From contig NZ_BMSV01000007.1 in assembly GCF_014649335.1 (NCBI RefSeq), forward strand, positions 230,677 to 294,676: 64,000 nt of DNA. The letters run 5' to 3'. Under the pieces are notes generated by a model, which was not told the DNA's origin, made no database searches, and saw nothing but the letters and a program-made list of their open reading frames with translations. The translations under genes were made by a program, and so were the position numbers. This DNA is from Streptomyces roseolilacinus (GTDB lineage: Bacteria > Actinomycetota > Actinomycetes > Streptomycetales > Streptomycetaceae). Of this stretch, positions 1 through 8,823 are shown one piece after another; position 1 is the stretch's first letter; every line of letters begins with the position of its first letter.

Positions 1-211
1 TGCGGCGCCGCGGGCGTGCCGCACTCAGGACAGACCGTTCCGGCCACTGTGGGTCCCTCCCCTAGAGGTACTGCTGTCTGGATCCCGCCCCCGGGAACTG
101 GCAGCGATTATGCAGCCCCGACGTGACCTTCCCAACATCCCCGGCCGCTCTCGGCAGGCCATAACGGGCCGGACCGCCCACGATGGATGGGAAACAGTGA
201 GGGAGGCGCCC

Positions 212-2260
212 ATGACGCGGCCAGTCGGCACCCCGGCCACCAGCCCCGCCCCCGGGACGGGGTACGACCGGCGCGGGGTCCTGGTGCCCATCGGAGCGCT
301 GCTGCTGGGCATGCTGCTCGCCGCGCTCGACCAGACCATCGTGTCCACCGCCCTGCCGACGATCGTCAGCGAGCTCGGCGGCATGGACCACCTGTCGTGG
401 GTCGTCACCGCCTACATGCTCGCCTCCACCGCGGCCACGCCCCTGTGGGGCAAGCTCGGCGACCAGTACGGGCGCAAGAAGCTCTTCCAGGCGGCGATCG
501 TCCTCTTCCTCCTCGGCTCCGTGCTGTGCGGCGTCGCGCAGGACATGCCGCAGCTCATCGCCTACCGCGCCGTGCAGGGCCTGGGCGGCGGCGGGCTCAT
601 GGTGCTGTCCATGGCGATCGTCGGCGACCTCGTCCCGCCCCGGGACCGCGGCCGCTACCAGGGGGTCTTCGGCGCCGTCTTCGGCACGACCAGCGTCCTC
701 GGGCCGCTCCTCGGCGGCGTCTTCACCGAGCACCTCACCTGGCGCTGGGTGTTCTACGTCAACGTGCCCGTCGGGATCGTCGCCCTCTTCGTCATCGCCG
801 CCGCCCTGCACATCCCGGCCCGCCGCACCCCCCACACCATCGACTACCTCGGCACGTTCCTGATCGCCTCGGTCGCCACCTGCCTGGTGCTCGTCGCCTC
901 CCTCGGCGGCACCACCTGGCCGTGGGCCTCCGCCCGGATCATCGGCCTCGCCGTCCTCGGCGCCGTGCTGCTGGTGGCGTTCGTGTACGTGGAGCGGCGC
1001 GCCGCCGAGCCCGTGCTGCCGCTGCGGCTGTTCCGGATCCGCACCTTCACGCTCGTCTCCGTCATCAGCTTCGTCATCGGCTTCGCGATGTTCGGCGCCA
1101 TGACCTACCTGCCGACGTTCCTCCAGGTCGTCCGGGGCGTCAGCCCCACCATGTCCGGCGTCCACATGCTGCCGATGGTCCTCGGCATGCTGCTCACCTC
1201 CACCGCGTCCGGGCAGGTCGTCAGCCGCACCGGCCGGTGGAAGGTCTTCCCCGTGGCCGGCACCGCGCTCACCACCGTGGGCCTGCTGCTCCTGCACCGG
1301 CTGGAGAGGGCCGGCCCCACGTGGGAGACGAGCCTGTACTTCTTCGTCTTCGGCGCCGGCCTCGGCCTCGTCATGCAGGTCCTGGTGCTGGTCGCGCAGA
1401 ACGCCGTCGGCTACGAGGACCTGGGCGTGGCCACCTCCGGCGCCACCTTCTTCCGCTCCATCGGCGCCTCCTTCGGCGTGGCCGTCTTCGGCACGATCTT
1501 CACCGGCCGCCTCACCGGGAAGCTGGGCGACGCCCTCGCCGGCCAGGACGTCCCGCCCGGCGTCGACGCGCACGCGGTCGCCGCCGACCCGCGCGCCATC
1601 GCCGCACTGCCGCCCGCCCTGCGCCCGGCCGCGCTCGACGCGTACGCCACCTCCATCACGGACGTCTTCCTGTACGCGTCGCCGATCGTCCTGCTGGCCT
1701 TCGCCATCGCCTGGCTGCTGCGCGAGGACCGGCTGCGCGGCTCGGTCACCGCGCCCGACCCGAGCGAGACCCTCGCCTCCAACCCCGTCGAGCGCTCCTC
1801 GTACGACGAGGTCGCCCGCGCCCTGTCCGTGCTCGGCTCCCGCGAGGGCCGCAAGGCCGTGTACGAGAAGATCACCGCCCGCGCGGGGATGGACCTGCTG
1901 CCCGCGTCCAGCTGGCTGCTGCTGCGCATCCGCCGCCACGGGACCGTGGAGCCGGGGCGGCTCGCCGAGGCCGCGTCCGTGCCGATCAGGGCCGTCACGG
2001 AGGCGTCCCGGCAGGTGGAGGGGCGGGGGCTGGCCCGCCGCGAGGGACTCCAGCTGATCCTCACCGACGAGGGCCTGGAAGCGGCCACCCGGCTGGCGCG
2101 CGCCCGCGAGGAGTCCCTCGCCGAGCTGCTCGGCGACTGGTGGGGGCCGGACCGGCCGACCGACCTCATCCAGCTGGTGGAGGAGCTGACCGCCGAGCTG
2201 TGCGGCTCGGACCGGGAGCGCCCGGCGGCCGGGCCGCCGCCCCCGGACCACCGGGTCTAG
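212..2260 (+). CDS. MFS drug exporter (DHA2, 14-TM type) with C-terminal MarR-like domain
   Basis: Proton-coupled efflux pump of the EmrB/QacA family in the cytoplasmic membrane; the substrate cannot be told from sequence. Residues about 20-510 carry the hydrophobic segments and family motifs (LDQTIVSTALPTI in TM1, GKLGDQYGRKK as motif A, GPLLGGVF as motif C). Residues about 545-665 form a soluble winged-helix-like extension resembling MarR regulators (LLRIRRHGTVEPGRLAEAAS, then LARREGLQLILTDEGLEAA). The ATG at 212 is chosen because GAGGGAGG lies just upstream; an in-frame ATG at 110 would add 34 residues with no good ribosome site. The MarR part may be a cytoplasmic sensor or interaction module; that is inference. 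Family assignment is firm. Confidence 0.88.
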   Translation: MTRPVGTPATSPAPGTGYDRRGVLVPIGALLLGMLLAALDQTIVSTALPTIVSELGGMDHLSWVVTAYMLASTAATPLWGKLGDQYGRKKLFQAAIVLFLLGSVLCGVAQDMPQLIAYRAVQGLGGGGLMVLSMAIVGDLVPPRDRGRYQGVFGAVFGTTSVLGPLLGGVFTEHLTWRWVFYVNVPVGIVALFVIAAALHIPARRTPHTIDYLGTFLIASVATCLVLVASLGGTTWPWASARIIGLAVLGAVLLVAFVYVERRAAEPVLPLRLFRIRTFTLVSVISFVIGFAMFGAMTYLPTFLQVVRGVSPTMSGVHMLPMVLGMLLTSTASGQVVSRTGRWKVFPVAGTALTTVGLLLLHRLERAGPTWETSLYFFVFGAGLGLVMQVLVLVAQNAVGYEDLGVATSGATFFRSIGASFGVAVFGTIFTGRLTGKLGDALAGQDVPPGVDAHAVAADPRAIAALPPALRPAALDAYATSITDVFLYASPIVLLAFAIAWLLREDRLRGSVTAPDPSETLASNPVERSSYDEVARALSVLGSREGRKAVYEKITARAGMDLLPASSWLLLRIRRHGTVEPGRLAEAASVPIRAVTEASRQVEGRGLARREGLQLILTDEGLEAATRLARAREESLAELLGDWWGPDRPTDLIQLVEELTAELCGSDRERPAAGPPPPDHRV

Positions 2261-2305
2261 GACCCGGACCGCCGGGACCGGGCCGGGGCGGGGCCGGCGG
2301 CCCGG

Positions 2306-2334
2306 CCCGCGCGGACCCGGCGGGCCCGCGCGGG
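2306..2334. terminator. Possible terminator between convergent genes
   Basis: An 8-bp G/C stem (CCCGCGCG / CGCGCGGG) with a 13-nt loop lies between the stop of the MFS gene and the stop of the convergent GNAT gene. It has no T tract, so position and stem are the only evidence. Confidence 0.35.
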
Positions 2335-2336
2335 GG

Positions 2337-2837
2337 TCAGCCCAGCTCCTTGCCGTACCAGACCTCCATGTACGGCCCCTCGCAGTACGCCGGTATCTCC
2401 CGGTAGCCGTGGCGGGCGTACAGGGCGCGGGCCTCCACCAGGTCCAGGCGCGTGTTCAGCACCATGCGCCGGGCCCCCAGCCCCACGGCGGCCTCCTCCA
2501 GGGCGTTCAGCAGCAGCCCCGCGCCGCCCGTGCCGCGGAAGGCGTGGCGGACGAAGACCCGGGTCAGCTCCGCCCGCTCGGCGTCCAGCAGCAGCACCCC
2601 GCCGCAGGCCGCCGCCCGCCCGTCGTACCGGCCCACCAGGAACCGCCCGGTCGGCGGCTCCAGGGCCTCCACGCCGTCGCCGGCCAGCCCCTCGTCGACC
2701 TCCCGGGGCGTGGCGGGGCGGCGCCAGTAGCGGCTGGCCACGTCGTCGTAGTAGTCGCGGCGCAGCGCGGTCGCGTCCTCGGTGTCGTACCGCTCGGCGC
2801 GTATGTCCCAGCCGGCGGCCGCGTTCGGCGTCACCAC
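2337..2837 (-). CDS. GNAT family N-acetyltransferase
   Basis: Predicted acetyl-CoA-dependent N-acetyltransferase in the cytosol; the acceptor is unknown. The acetyl-CoA site is visible in the second half: LTRVFVRHAFRGTGGAGLLL holds a variant of the R/Q-x-x-G-x-G/A loop, and VLNTRLDLVEARALYARHGY is the typical end of the fold, with the ALYARHGY helix. The length of 166 residues fits a single GNAT domain. The gene starts 4 bp after the stop of the upstream O-methyltransferase, so the two are surely co-transcribed. GTG codons at 2837 and 2834 are both usable, and GAGG sits just ahead. Confidence 0.82.
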   Translation of the reverse strand: MVTPNAAAGWDIRAERYDTEDATALRRDYYDDVASRYWRRPATPREVDEGLAGDGVEALEPPTGRFLVGRYDGRAAACGGVLLLDAERAELTRVFVRHAFRGTGGAGLLLNALEEAAVGLGARRMVLNTRLDLVEARALYARHGYREIPAYCEGPYMEVWYGKELG

Positions 2838-2841
2838 GGCC

Positions 2842-3528
2842 TCAGGACACCACCCGGGCGACGAGCATCCCGTCGTGGCCCTTCACGCCGACCGTCTGGA
2901 ACGCGGTCGCGTCCAGCCGGGGGTCGCGCGCGACCAGGTCGAACATCGCGCGGGTGCCGCGGGTCGCCTCGTCGGCGGCCTCCTCGTCCAGGACCGTGCC
3001 GCCGCGCACCACGTTGTCGACGACGATCACGCTGCCCGGACGGGTCAGGCGCAGCGCCCACTCCACGTAGCGCGGGTTGTTCTTCTTGTCCGCGTCGACG
3101 AAGACCAGGTCGAAGGGGCCGGCGCCCTCCGCCTCCAGCTTCGGCAGCGTGTCCAGGGCCGCGCCCGTGCGGACCTCCGCCACCGCGCCGAGGCCGGCCC
3201 TGGCCAGGTTGAGCCGGGCGACCTCGGCGTGCGCGGGGTCGTACTCCAGCGAGATCAGCCTGCCGTCCGCGGGCAGCGCCCGGGCCAGCCAGATGGAGCT
3301 GTACCCGCCGAGCGTGCCGATCTCCAGGATCGTGCGGGCGCCCTGGACGCGGGCCAGCAGGTGCAGCAGTTTGCCCTGGTTGGGGGCCACCGCGATCTGC
3401 GGCAGGCCCGCCTCGTCGCTCGCGGCGAGCGCGGCGGTCAGCGCGTCGTCGGCGGGGGCGAGCAGGTCGGTGAGGTACGCGTCGACGGCGCTCCACCGCG
3501 CCTGGGGTTCCTGAGCGTTCTGAGTCAT
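2842..3528 (-). CDS. Class I SAM-dependent O-methyltransferase (caffeoyl-CoA OMT-like family)
   Basis: Transfers a methyl group from SAM to an oxygen on an unidentified, probably catechol-like, substrate with the help of a divalent metal. The SAM-binding motif I is ILEIGTLGGYSSIWLARAL at about residue 68. The metal and catechol site follows as FDLVFVDADKKNNPRY, and the next strand as SVIVVDNVVRGG, both highly typical of methyltransferase family 3. Its 228 residues match the family. It is the first gene of a pair with the GNAT gene 4 bp downstream. No strong ribosome site precedes the ATG at 3528, so the message may be leaderless. Confidence 0.88.
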   Translation of the reverse strand: MTQNAQEPQARWSAVDAYLTDLLAPADDALTAALAASDEAGLPQIAVAPNQGKLLHLLARVQGARTILEIGTLGGYSSIWLARALPADGRLISLEYDPAHAEVARLNLARAGLGAVAEVRTGAALDTLPKLEAEGAGPFDLVFVDADKKNNPRYVEWALRLTRPGSVIVVDNVVRGGTVLDEEAADEATRGTRAMFDLVARDPRLDATAFQTVGVKGHDGMLVARVVS

Positions 3529-3590
3529 GATCGGGAAACTAGCCGACGTCCGCCGCCGGCGGGGGCGGGTTGCCGCACGGGGACGGCGGA

Positions 3591-3618
3591 GCCCCCGGTG
3601 AGCGTGCTCACCGGGGGC
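3591..3618 (-). terminator. Rho-independent-type terminator after the transglycosylase gene
   Basis: A perfect 12-bp stem GCCCCCGGTGAG / CTCACCGGGGGC with a 4-nt loop lies 35 bp beyond the stop of the secreted transglycosylase gene on the minus strand. Confidence 0.75.
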
Positions 3619-3652
3619 TTCCCACCGGGGGAACGGCCGCGGGGGCGGTCGC

Positions 3653-4060
3653 TCAGTACCAGTGGTTGGTCTGCCAGAACTGCCAGGCGCCGCACGGGCT
3701 GCCGTAGCGGTCGTTCATGTAGTCCAGGCCCCACTCGATCTGGGTGGCGGGGTTGGTCTTCCAGTCCGAACCAGCGGACGCCATCTTCGACGCGGGCAGG
3801 GCCTGGACCAGGCCGTACGCGCCGGACGAGGCGTTGGTGGCGGTGGGGTTCCAGCCGGACTCGTGCTCGACGATCTTGCTGAAGCACTGGTACTGGCCGG
3901 CCGGGACCATCTTCTTGGCGATGGTCTGCGCCGAGTTGGGCGCGGCCGAGGCCGGGGCCGTCACCGCCATCACCGCTCCCGAGGCGCCCAGCAGCACGGT
4001 GGCTGCGGCGACGGCGGACTTGTTGCGGGCGGAGAAACGGCCGGAGATGGAGCGGAACAC
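3653..4060 (-). CDS. Small secreted lytic transglycosylase (SLT-like)
   Basis: Predicted peptidoglycan-cleaving enzyme exported by a Sec signal peptide (about residues 1-43, ending ...APASAAP). The mature part of about 90 residues is a minimal lysozyme-like fold. IVEHESGWNP carries the presumed catalytic Glu, followed by SGAYGLVQALP and a C-terminal cysteine in YGSPCGAWQFW, which can pair with the Cys in GQYQCFSKI. This pattern is common in Streptomyces secreted SLT proteins. The GTG at 4060 is chosen because GAGGT is 6 nt upstream; the open frame runs on to 4357 but that part lacks protein character. The 240 bp upstream to the ECF gene hold a long possible leader in which I recognise no riboswitch. 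Confidence 0.82.
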   Translation of the reverse strand: MFRSISGRFSARNKSAVAAATVLLGASGAVMAVTAPASAAPNSAQTIAKKMVPAGQYQCFSKIVEHESGWNPTATNASSGAYGLVQALPASKMASAGSDWKTNPATQIEWGLDYMNDRYGSPCGAWQFWQTNHWY

Positions 4061-4301
4061 GTAAGGGACCTCACGTCGGGGACAGGGTTGCCGCGGGCAT
4101 GCCGGAACCAGGCCCGGGGGACGCCCGGGTGGCTCGGGGGCTTGCCGTGAGGCACCTCGGCGGGACCGTGGGGCGGTCACGCTGCCGTCGGTGCCCGGCG
4201 ACGTCATCCACCAAAGCAGGGCCGGCGGGCCCTGGCAACGCCCCCCGTGTACGAGGCGCGACCGGAGACCGGCTCCGCCGGCGCGGCCCGCCCCGAACGC
4301 G

Positions 4302-5237
4302 TCAGCGCAGGTCGCCGCGGGCGGACCGGCCCTCCCGCGGGGGCTCCGCACCCCCACTAACGGGCGTCGTATGTGACGTGGGTCCTGTGGGGCGCCTCAC
4401 CCCGGAATGCCCCGGATGAGGCTTTTCGGCGCCTTCGAATGTGACCTGGGCCTCGAACGCCGCCCGTCGTGTCGCACGCCGGAGGGCCTTCAGGACCGTC
4501 GATCCGATGGTCAACGTCAGCACCACCGTCAGCGCGGCCCGCCCCAGGTCCCAGCCCATGGAGGTCGCCAGGCAGTACGCCGCGAACCGCACGAGGTTCT
4601 CGTGGACCGGCTCACCCGCGTGGAAGGCGATCCCGCTCGACCCCTCCGGCAGCGCCAGCACCCACCCCTGCAGGTTCATCGCCGTCCCGTACGCGAACGC
4701 CGCCACCGCCCCGTACGCCGCCAGCACCAGCAGCTCGCCCCGGCCCCGCAGCCCCTCCCGGGCCGGCAGCAGACCGGCGCCCATCGTGAACCACGCCATC
4801 GACAGCATCTGGTATGGCATCCACGGCCCGACCCCGCCGGTCAGCAGCGCCGAGGCGAACATCGTCACGGCGCCCAGCACGAACCCGAAGCCCGGCCCCA
4901 GCACCCGGCCGCTCAGCACCATCAGGAAGAACATCGGCTCCAGGCCCGCCGTCCCCGCGCCCAGCGGCCGCAGCGCGGCGCCCACCGCCGCCAGCACGCC
5001 CAGCATCGCGACGGCCTTCGCGTCCACGCCCGAGTCGGAGATCGTCGCCACGACCACCCCGACGAGCAGCGGCAGCAGCGCCGCGAACAGCCACGGCGCG
5101 ACCCCCGCGTGCGCCTCCGCCAGGCCGGACGCGCCGTCCGCCAGCAGCGGCCAGCCGAACGCGGCCACCCCGACGGCGCTGACCAGGACCAGCGCGGCGA
5201 CCGAACGCGGGCCCAGCCGCACCGGACGCGCCGTCAC
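4302..5237 (-). CDS. ECF transporter substrate-binding (S) component, probably for cobalamin
   Basis: Predicted integral membrane protein that binds the vitamin and works with the ATPase and T subunits encoded just upstream. It has about six hydrophobic segments (for example LFAALLPLLVGVVVATI and MLGVLAAVGAALRPLG) and a cytoplasmic basic helix LKALRRATRRAAF. A hydrophilic tail of about 45 residues at the C terminus is longer than usual. The GTG at 5237 overlaps the stop of the ATPase gene as GTGA, so translation is coupled. Assignment to cobalamin rests on the cobalamin riboswitch at the head of the operon, not on motifs in this protein; a cobalt or corrinoid-precursor specificity is possible. 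Confidence 0.8.
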   Translation of the reverse strand: MTARPVRLGPRSVAALVLVSAVGVAAFGWPLLADGASGLAEAHAGVAPWLFAALLPLLVGVVVATISDSGVDAKAVAMLGVLAAVGAALRPLGAGTAGLEPMFFLMVLSGRVLGPGFGFVLGAVTMFASALLTGGVGPWMPYQMLSMAWFTMGAGLLPAREGLRGRGELLVLAAYGAVAAFAYGTAMNLQGWVLALPEGSSGIAFHAGEPVHENLVRFAAYCLATSMGWDLGRAALTVVLTLTIGSTVLKALRRATRRAAFEAQVTFEGAEKPHPGHSGVRRPTGPTSHTTPVSGGAEPPREGRSARGDLR

Positions 5238-7009
5238 AGCGCCGCCTCCACCTGCGCGACCGTCAGCCACGGCTGCGGTGCCAGTACCTTCGCAACCTGC
5301 GGGGCGAACGCCGGGGACGACACGACGACCTCGTGCGTCGGCCCGTCGGCGACGACCTCCCCGTCCGCGAGGACCACCACGCGGTGCGCCAGCTCCGCGG
5401 CCAGCTCCACGTCGTGCGTGGCCATCACGATCGCGTGCCCCTCGGCGGCGAGGCGCCGCAGCACCCGCACCAGGCGCGCCTTCGCCGCGTAGTCCAGGCC
5501 CCGGGTCGGTTCGTCGAGCAGCAGCAGCCCGGGGCGTCCGGTCAGCACCACGGCCAGGGCCAGGGCCAGGCGCTCGCCCTCCGACAGGTCCCGCGGGTGC
5601 GTGTCGTGCGGCACGCCCGGCAGCAGCCGCGCCACCAGCGCGCGGCAGGCGCCCGGCCCGGCGCCGGCGTCCGCGTCGGCCGCCGCGCACTCGGCGGCGA
5701 CCGTGTCCGCGTACAGCAGGTCGCGCGGCTCCTGCGGGACCAGGCCGACCTCGCGGACCAGCTCCGCGGGCGGGGTGCGGTGCGGGGTGCGGCCCGCCAC
5801 CAGGACGCGGCCGGAGGTGGGGGCGACCATGCCCACCAGGGCGCCGAGCAGGGTGGACTTGCCGGCCCCGTTGCGGCCCATGAGGGCGACGGCCTCCCCG
5901 GGGCGCACGCCGAGGGTGACGCCCCGCAGCGCCTCCACGCGCCCCCGCGTGACGACGAGCCCGTCCACGCGGGCGGCGTCCGGGGCGGTGCCGGCGGCGT
6001 CCGGGGCGGTACGGGCGGTGTCCGGGGCGGTGTCCCCGGGTGCCGGACGGCCGCCCCCGGCGCGGCCGAACGGCCACCAGGACCGGCCCGGACCGGTCCG
6101 GCGGACCCGCGCCGCCCCGGGCGCGGAGCGGGCGGGCGGCACGGTGCCCGCGGGCACCGGCGGCCCGTCGGCCGCCCCCGGGTCCGGCGTCCGGGACGCC
6201 AGGCGCTCGCGCAGCGGCCCCGCCAGCCGGCGGGCCTCGCGGACGGTGAGGGCCGGCGGGTCCCAGCCGGCGAGCCGGGACAGGGCGACCACCGGCGGGT
6301 GCACGGGCGACACCCGCATCACCTCCGCCGGAGCCCCCGCCACCGGGGGCGCGCCGGGCTCCCGCAGCAGCACCACCCGGTCCGCGTACTGCACGACCCG
6401 CTCCAGCCGGTGCTCGGCCATCAGGACCGTCGTGCCCAGGTCGTGCACGAGGCGCTGCAGGACGGCCAGGACCTCCTCGGCGGCGGCCGGGTCCAGGGCG
6501 GACGTCGGCTCGTCCAGCACCAGGACCTTCGGGTGCGGGGTGAGGACCGAGCCGATCGCCACGCGCTGCCGCTGCCCGCCCGACAGGGTCGCGAGGGGGC
6601 GGTCCCGCAGGTCGGCCAGGCCCAGCAGGTCCAGGGTCTCCTCGACGCGGCGCCGCATCACCTCGGGCGCCAGGCCCAGCGACTCCATGCCGTACGCCAG
6701 CTCGTCCTCGACCACGTCGGTGACGAAGTGCGCGGACGGGTCCTGGCCCACCGTCCCGACCAGGTCGGCCAGTTCCCGCGGCCGGTGCGTGCGGGTGTCG
6801 CGCCCGCCGACCGTCACCCGGCCCCGCAGCGTGCCGCCCGTGAAGTGCGGCACCAGCCCCGACACGGCGCCCAGGAGGGTCGACTTGCCGACCCCGGACG
6901 GGCCGACCAGCAAGACCAGCTCCCCCTCCGGGACGGTCAGGTCCACGTCCCGCACGGTCGGCGCGGCGGAGCCCTCGTAGGTCACCGTGACGTTCTCGAA
7001 GCGGATCAC
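5234..7009 (-). CDS. ECF transporter energy-coupling ATPase, two fused ABC domains (EcfA-EcfA')
   Basis: Hydrolyses ATP to drive vitamin uptake with EcfT and the S component. Both ATPase domains sit in one 591-residue chain. Domain 1 has Walker A GPSGVGKST (36-44), signature LSGGQRQRVAIG and Walker B VLVLDEPTSALDP. Domain 2 has Walker A GRNGAGKST (about 377-385), a divergent signature LSEGERLALALAVVL and Walker B LLLLDEPTRGLDYAA. A low-complexity linker rich in Pro, Ala and Arg (about 280-345) joins them. The fused double ATPase is usual for this transporter class in actinobacteria. The ATG at 7009 lies 9 bp after the EcfT stop. The variant second signature suggests unequal ATP sites. Confidence 0.92.
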   Translation of the reverse strand: MIRFENVTVTYEGSAAPTVRDVDLTVPEGELVLLVGPSGVGKSTLLGAVSGLVPHFTGGTLRGRVTVGGRDTRTHRPRELADLVGTVGQDPSAHFVTDVVEDELAYGMESLGLAPEVMRRRVEETLDLLGLADLRDRPLATLSGGQRQRVAIGSVLTPHPKVLVLDEPTSALDPAAAEEVLAVLQRLVHDLGTTVLMAEHRLERVVQYADRVVLLREPGAPPVAGAPAEVMRVSPVHPPVVALSRLAGWDPPALTVREARRLAGPLRERLASRTPDPGAADGPPVPAGTVPPARSAPGAARVRRTGPGRSWWPFGRAGGGRPAPGDTAPDTARTAPDAAGTAPDAARVDGLVVTRGRVEALRGVTLGVRPGEAVALMGRNGAGKSTLLGALVGMVAPTSGRVLVAGRTPHRTPPAELVREVGLVPQEPRDLLYADTVAAECAAADADAGAGPGACRALVARLLPGVPHDTHPRDLSEGERLALALAVVLTGRPGLLLLDEPTRGLDYAAKARLVRVLRRLAAEGHAIVMATHDVELAAELAHRVVVLADGEVVADGPTHEVVVSSPAFAPQVAKVLAPQPWLTVAQVEAAL

Positions 7010-7018
7010 CGGGGCTCC

Positions 7019-8113
7019 TCAGCGGTCTTTCGGTACGGGCGCGACGAACGCCGGCAGGAGGCCCACCAGCACGGCGAGGGCGGGCGGCAGCGGCAGCCGG
7101 GGCGCCTCCAGCGGGGTGACGCCCGGCCGCAGCGCCTCCCCGGCCGGTCCGGCGGACGCCCACACCACCAGGGCGGCCACCGCGATCCCCGACCCGGCGA
7201 CCAGCCACGTCCGGGGCCCCCAGCGGTCGGGCCGGTAGCGGGTGCGGGGCGTGCGCCGGCCGCCCAGCCACAGTCCGGCCAGCGCCGCCAGGACGCCCCC
7301 GGCGAGCAGCGGCACGCCGTACCCGGCGCCCTCCACGGCGAGCAGCCCGTACGTGCCGGCGCACACCCCGAGCAGGCCGCCCAGCGTCAGCGCGGTCGTC
7401 GTGTGCCGTACGGCGGGCGGGACGGCGGCGGTGCGCCCGTACCCGCGCGCGTCCATCGACGCGGCCACCGCCACCGACCGCTCCAGCGCCCCCTCGAGGA
7501 CCGGCAGCCCGATCCCCAGGACCGCCCGCACCCCGCCCGTGGGGCGGCCGCGCAGCCGCCGGGCGGTCCGCAGCCGGGCCACGTCGGCGACCAGGTTCGG
7601 CGCGAACGTCATCGCGACGACCACGGCGACCCCGGCCTCGTACAGCGCGCCGGGCAGCGACTTCAGCAGCCGCGCCGGGTCGGCGAGGGCGTTCGCCGCG
7701 CCCACGCACACCAGCATCGCCGCCAGCTTCGCCCCGTCGTACAGGGCGAACACCAGCTGCTCCGCGGTCACCCGGCCGCCGATCCGCACGCCCCGCGCCC
7801 ACTCGGGCAGCGGCACCTCGGGCAGCGTGACGAGCACGTGGGTGCCGGGGAGGGGGGAGCCGAGCAGCGTGGAGAACAGGACCCGGACCACCAGGACGGC
7901 CAGGCCCAGCTTGAGGAACGCGCCGTACGAGCGGGCCCAGGGCGCGTCGGTGCGGCGCGCGGCGACCACGTACCCGGCGACGCCGACGACCAGGCCGAGC
8001 AGCAGCGGGTTGGTGGTGCGGGACGCGGCGACGGCCAGGCCGAGCGCCCAGAGCCACCAGGCGCCCGCGTGCACGGCGTTGGACCGGTGCGCCTCGGGGG
8101 CGCGCAGCCTCAT
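7019..8113 (-). CDS. ECF transporter transmembrane (T) component, EcfT/CbiQ family
   Basis: Membrane scaffold that couples the ATPases to the S component. Its 364 residues contain hydrophobic helices throughout. The conserved coupling-helix signature follows the fourth helix: MTFAPNLVADVARLRTARRLRG with the A-R-R motif, and then AASMDARGYGR, the second family hallmark. The chain has extra C-terminal transmembrane segments (for example ALTLGGLLGVCAGTYGLLAV and WLVAGSGIAVAALVVWA), longer than the roughly 260 residues of a minimal EcfT. The ATG at 8113 overlaps the upstream stop as ATGA, showing translational coupling within the riboswitch-led operon. Confidence 0.9.
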   Translation of the reverse strand: MRLRAPEAHRSNAVHAGAWWLWALGLAVAASRTTNPLLLGLVVGVAGYVVAARRTDAPWARSYGAFLKLGLAVLVVRVLFSTLLGSPLPGTHVLVTLPEVPLPEWARGVRIGGRVTAEQLVFALYDGAKLAAMLVCVGAANALADPARLLKSLPGALYEAGVAVVVAMTFAPNLVADVARLRTARRLRGRPTGGVRAVLGIGLPVLEGALERSVAVAASMDARGYGRTAAVPPAVRHTTTALTLGGLLGVCAGTYGLLAVEGAGYGVPLLAGGVLAALAGLWLGGRRTPRTRYRPDRWGPRTWLVAGSGIAVAALVVWASAGPAGEALRPGVTPLEAPRLPLPPALAVLVGLLPAFVAPVPKDR

Positions 8114-8823
8114 CGGCGTCCGCGCCGGCGGGCTCGTACGAGGGCGGCGGTGCCGAGTGCCAGGACGGCGGCGGCCCCCGCGTACAGGCCCAGCGACGGG
8201 TCCTCCCCCCGGCCGGCGGCGGTGCCGCCGGGCCCGGCCGACGGGGTCGGCGCGGTCGGCGGGGCCGGTGACGGCCGGCCGGTCGCCGGGGCGGCCACCT
8301 GCTCGCCGCAGCCCCGCTCCGGGTAGCCGGCGATGGCGCACAGCAGCGCCTGGCCGTCGTACCGCAGGGGCGCGGCCACGGCGGCGAGGGCCTCCGCGCC
8401 GGTCGCGTCGGGCCGCACGCGCGCGCAGGCGGTGCGGGGCGCGGGCGGGGTCCCGCCGGCCGGGGCGTCGGCGGCGGTGCCGAAGTCGAGGACGAGCGCG
8501 ACCCGCTTGGTGCCCTCCTCGGCCCGGGTGCCCGCGCAGACGGCGGCGAAGTCGGCGGCCCGGCGCGGCCGGTCGGCGTCCCGGCTGCCGGCGCTGACCG
8601 CGAACCGGTAGCCGTGGACGGCGCCGTCGGCGGGCCGGACGGTGGCCGGGCCCTGCGTGGCGTACGCCCACGTGCCGCCCCGGCCGCCCTCCCAGAACGA
8701 CCAGTACCGGTAGCCCGCCGCGTGCGCGGTGCCGGGCGCGGCCGGCACGGCGAGGAGCGCGGCCAGGCACGCGGCGGCCGCGGACGCCCCGAACCGCCGG
8801 TACGGGCGCGTGGCGGCGGTCAC
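8110..8823 (-). CDS. Secreted, C-terminally anchored protein of unknown function (SCO2322-like family)
   Basis: No enzymatic function is recognised. Residues 1-35 look like a signal peptide (basic start, AAAACLAALLAVPAAP, cleavage near AHA-AGYRY). The mature N terminus YWSFWEGGRGGTWAYATQGP is rich in Trp and Tyr and is the most distinctive stretch. Four cysteines lie in the extracellular part and may form two disulfides. A Pro/Thr/Ala-rich stalk (about 185-205) leads to one transmembrane helix (LGLYAGAAAVLALGTAALV) and a basic tail, so the domain is displayed outside the cell. GTG 8823 overlaps the toroid gene stop as GTGA. Strict coupling to a B12-controlled ECF transporter suggests a role in capturing or handing over the corrinoid; this is inference. 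Confidence 0.75.
   Translation of the reverse strand: MTAATRPYRRFGASAAAACLAALLAVPAAPGTAHAAGYRYWSFWEGGRGGTWAYATQGPATVRPADGAVHGYRFAVSAGSRDADRPRRAADFAAVCAGTRAEEGTKRVALVLDFGTAADAPAGGTPPAPRTACARVRPDATGAEALAAVAAPLRYDGQALLCAIAGYPERGCGEQVAAPATGRPSPAPPTAPTPSAGPGGTAAGRGEDPSLGLYAGAAAVLALGTAALVRARRRGRR

Noticed and set aside
4061..4301. Possible c-di-AMP (ydaO) riboswitch before the secreted transglycosylase gene
   Set aside because: Such riboswitches precede many streptomycete cell-wall hydrolase genes, but I could not find the conserved ydaO core segments in this leader.
5333..8326. 997-residue open frame on the plus strand across the ECF genes
   Set aside because: High-G+C shadow of the well-supported minus-strand transporter genes; composition is not protein-like.
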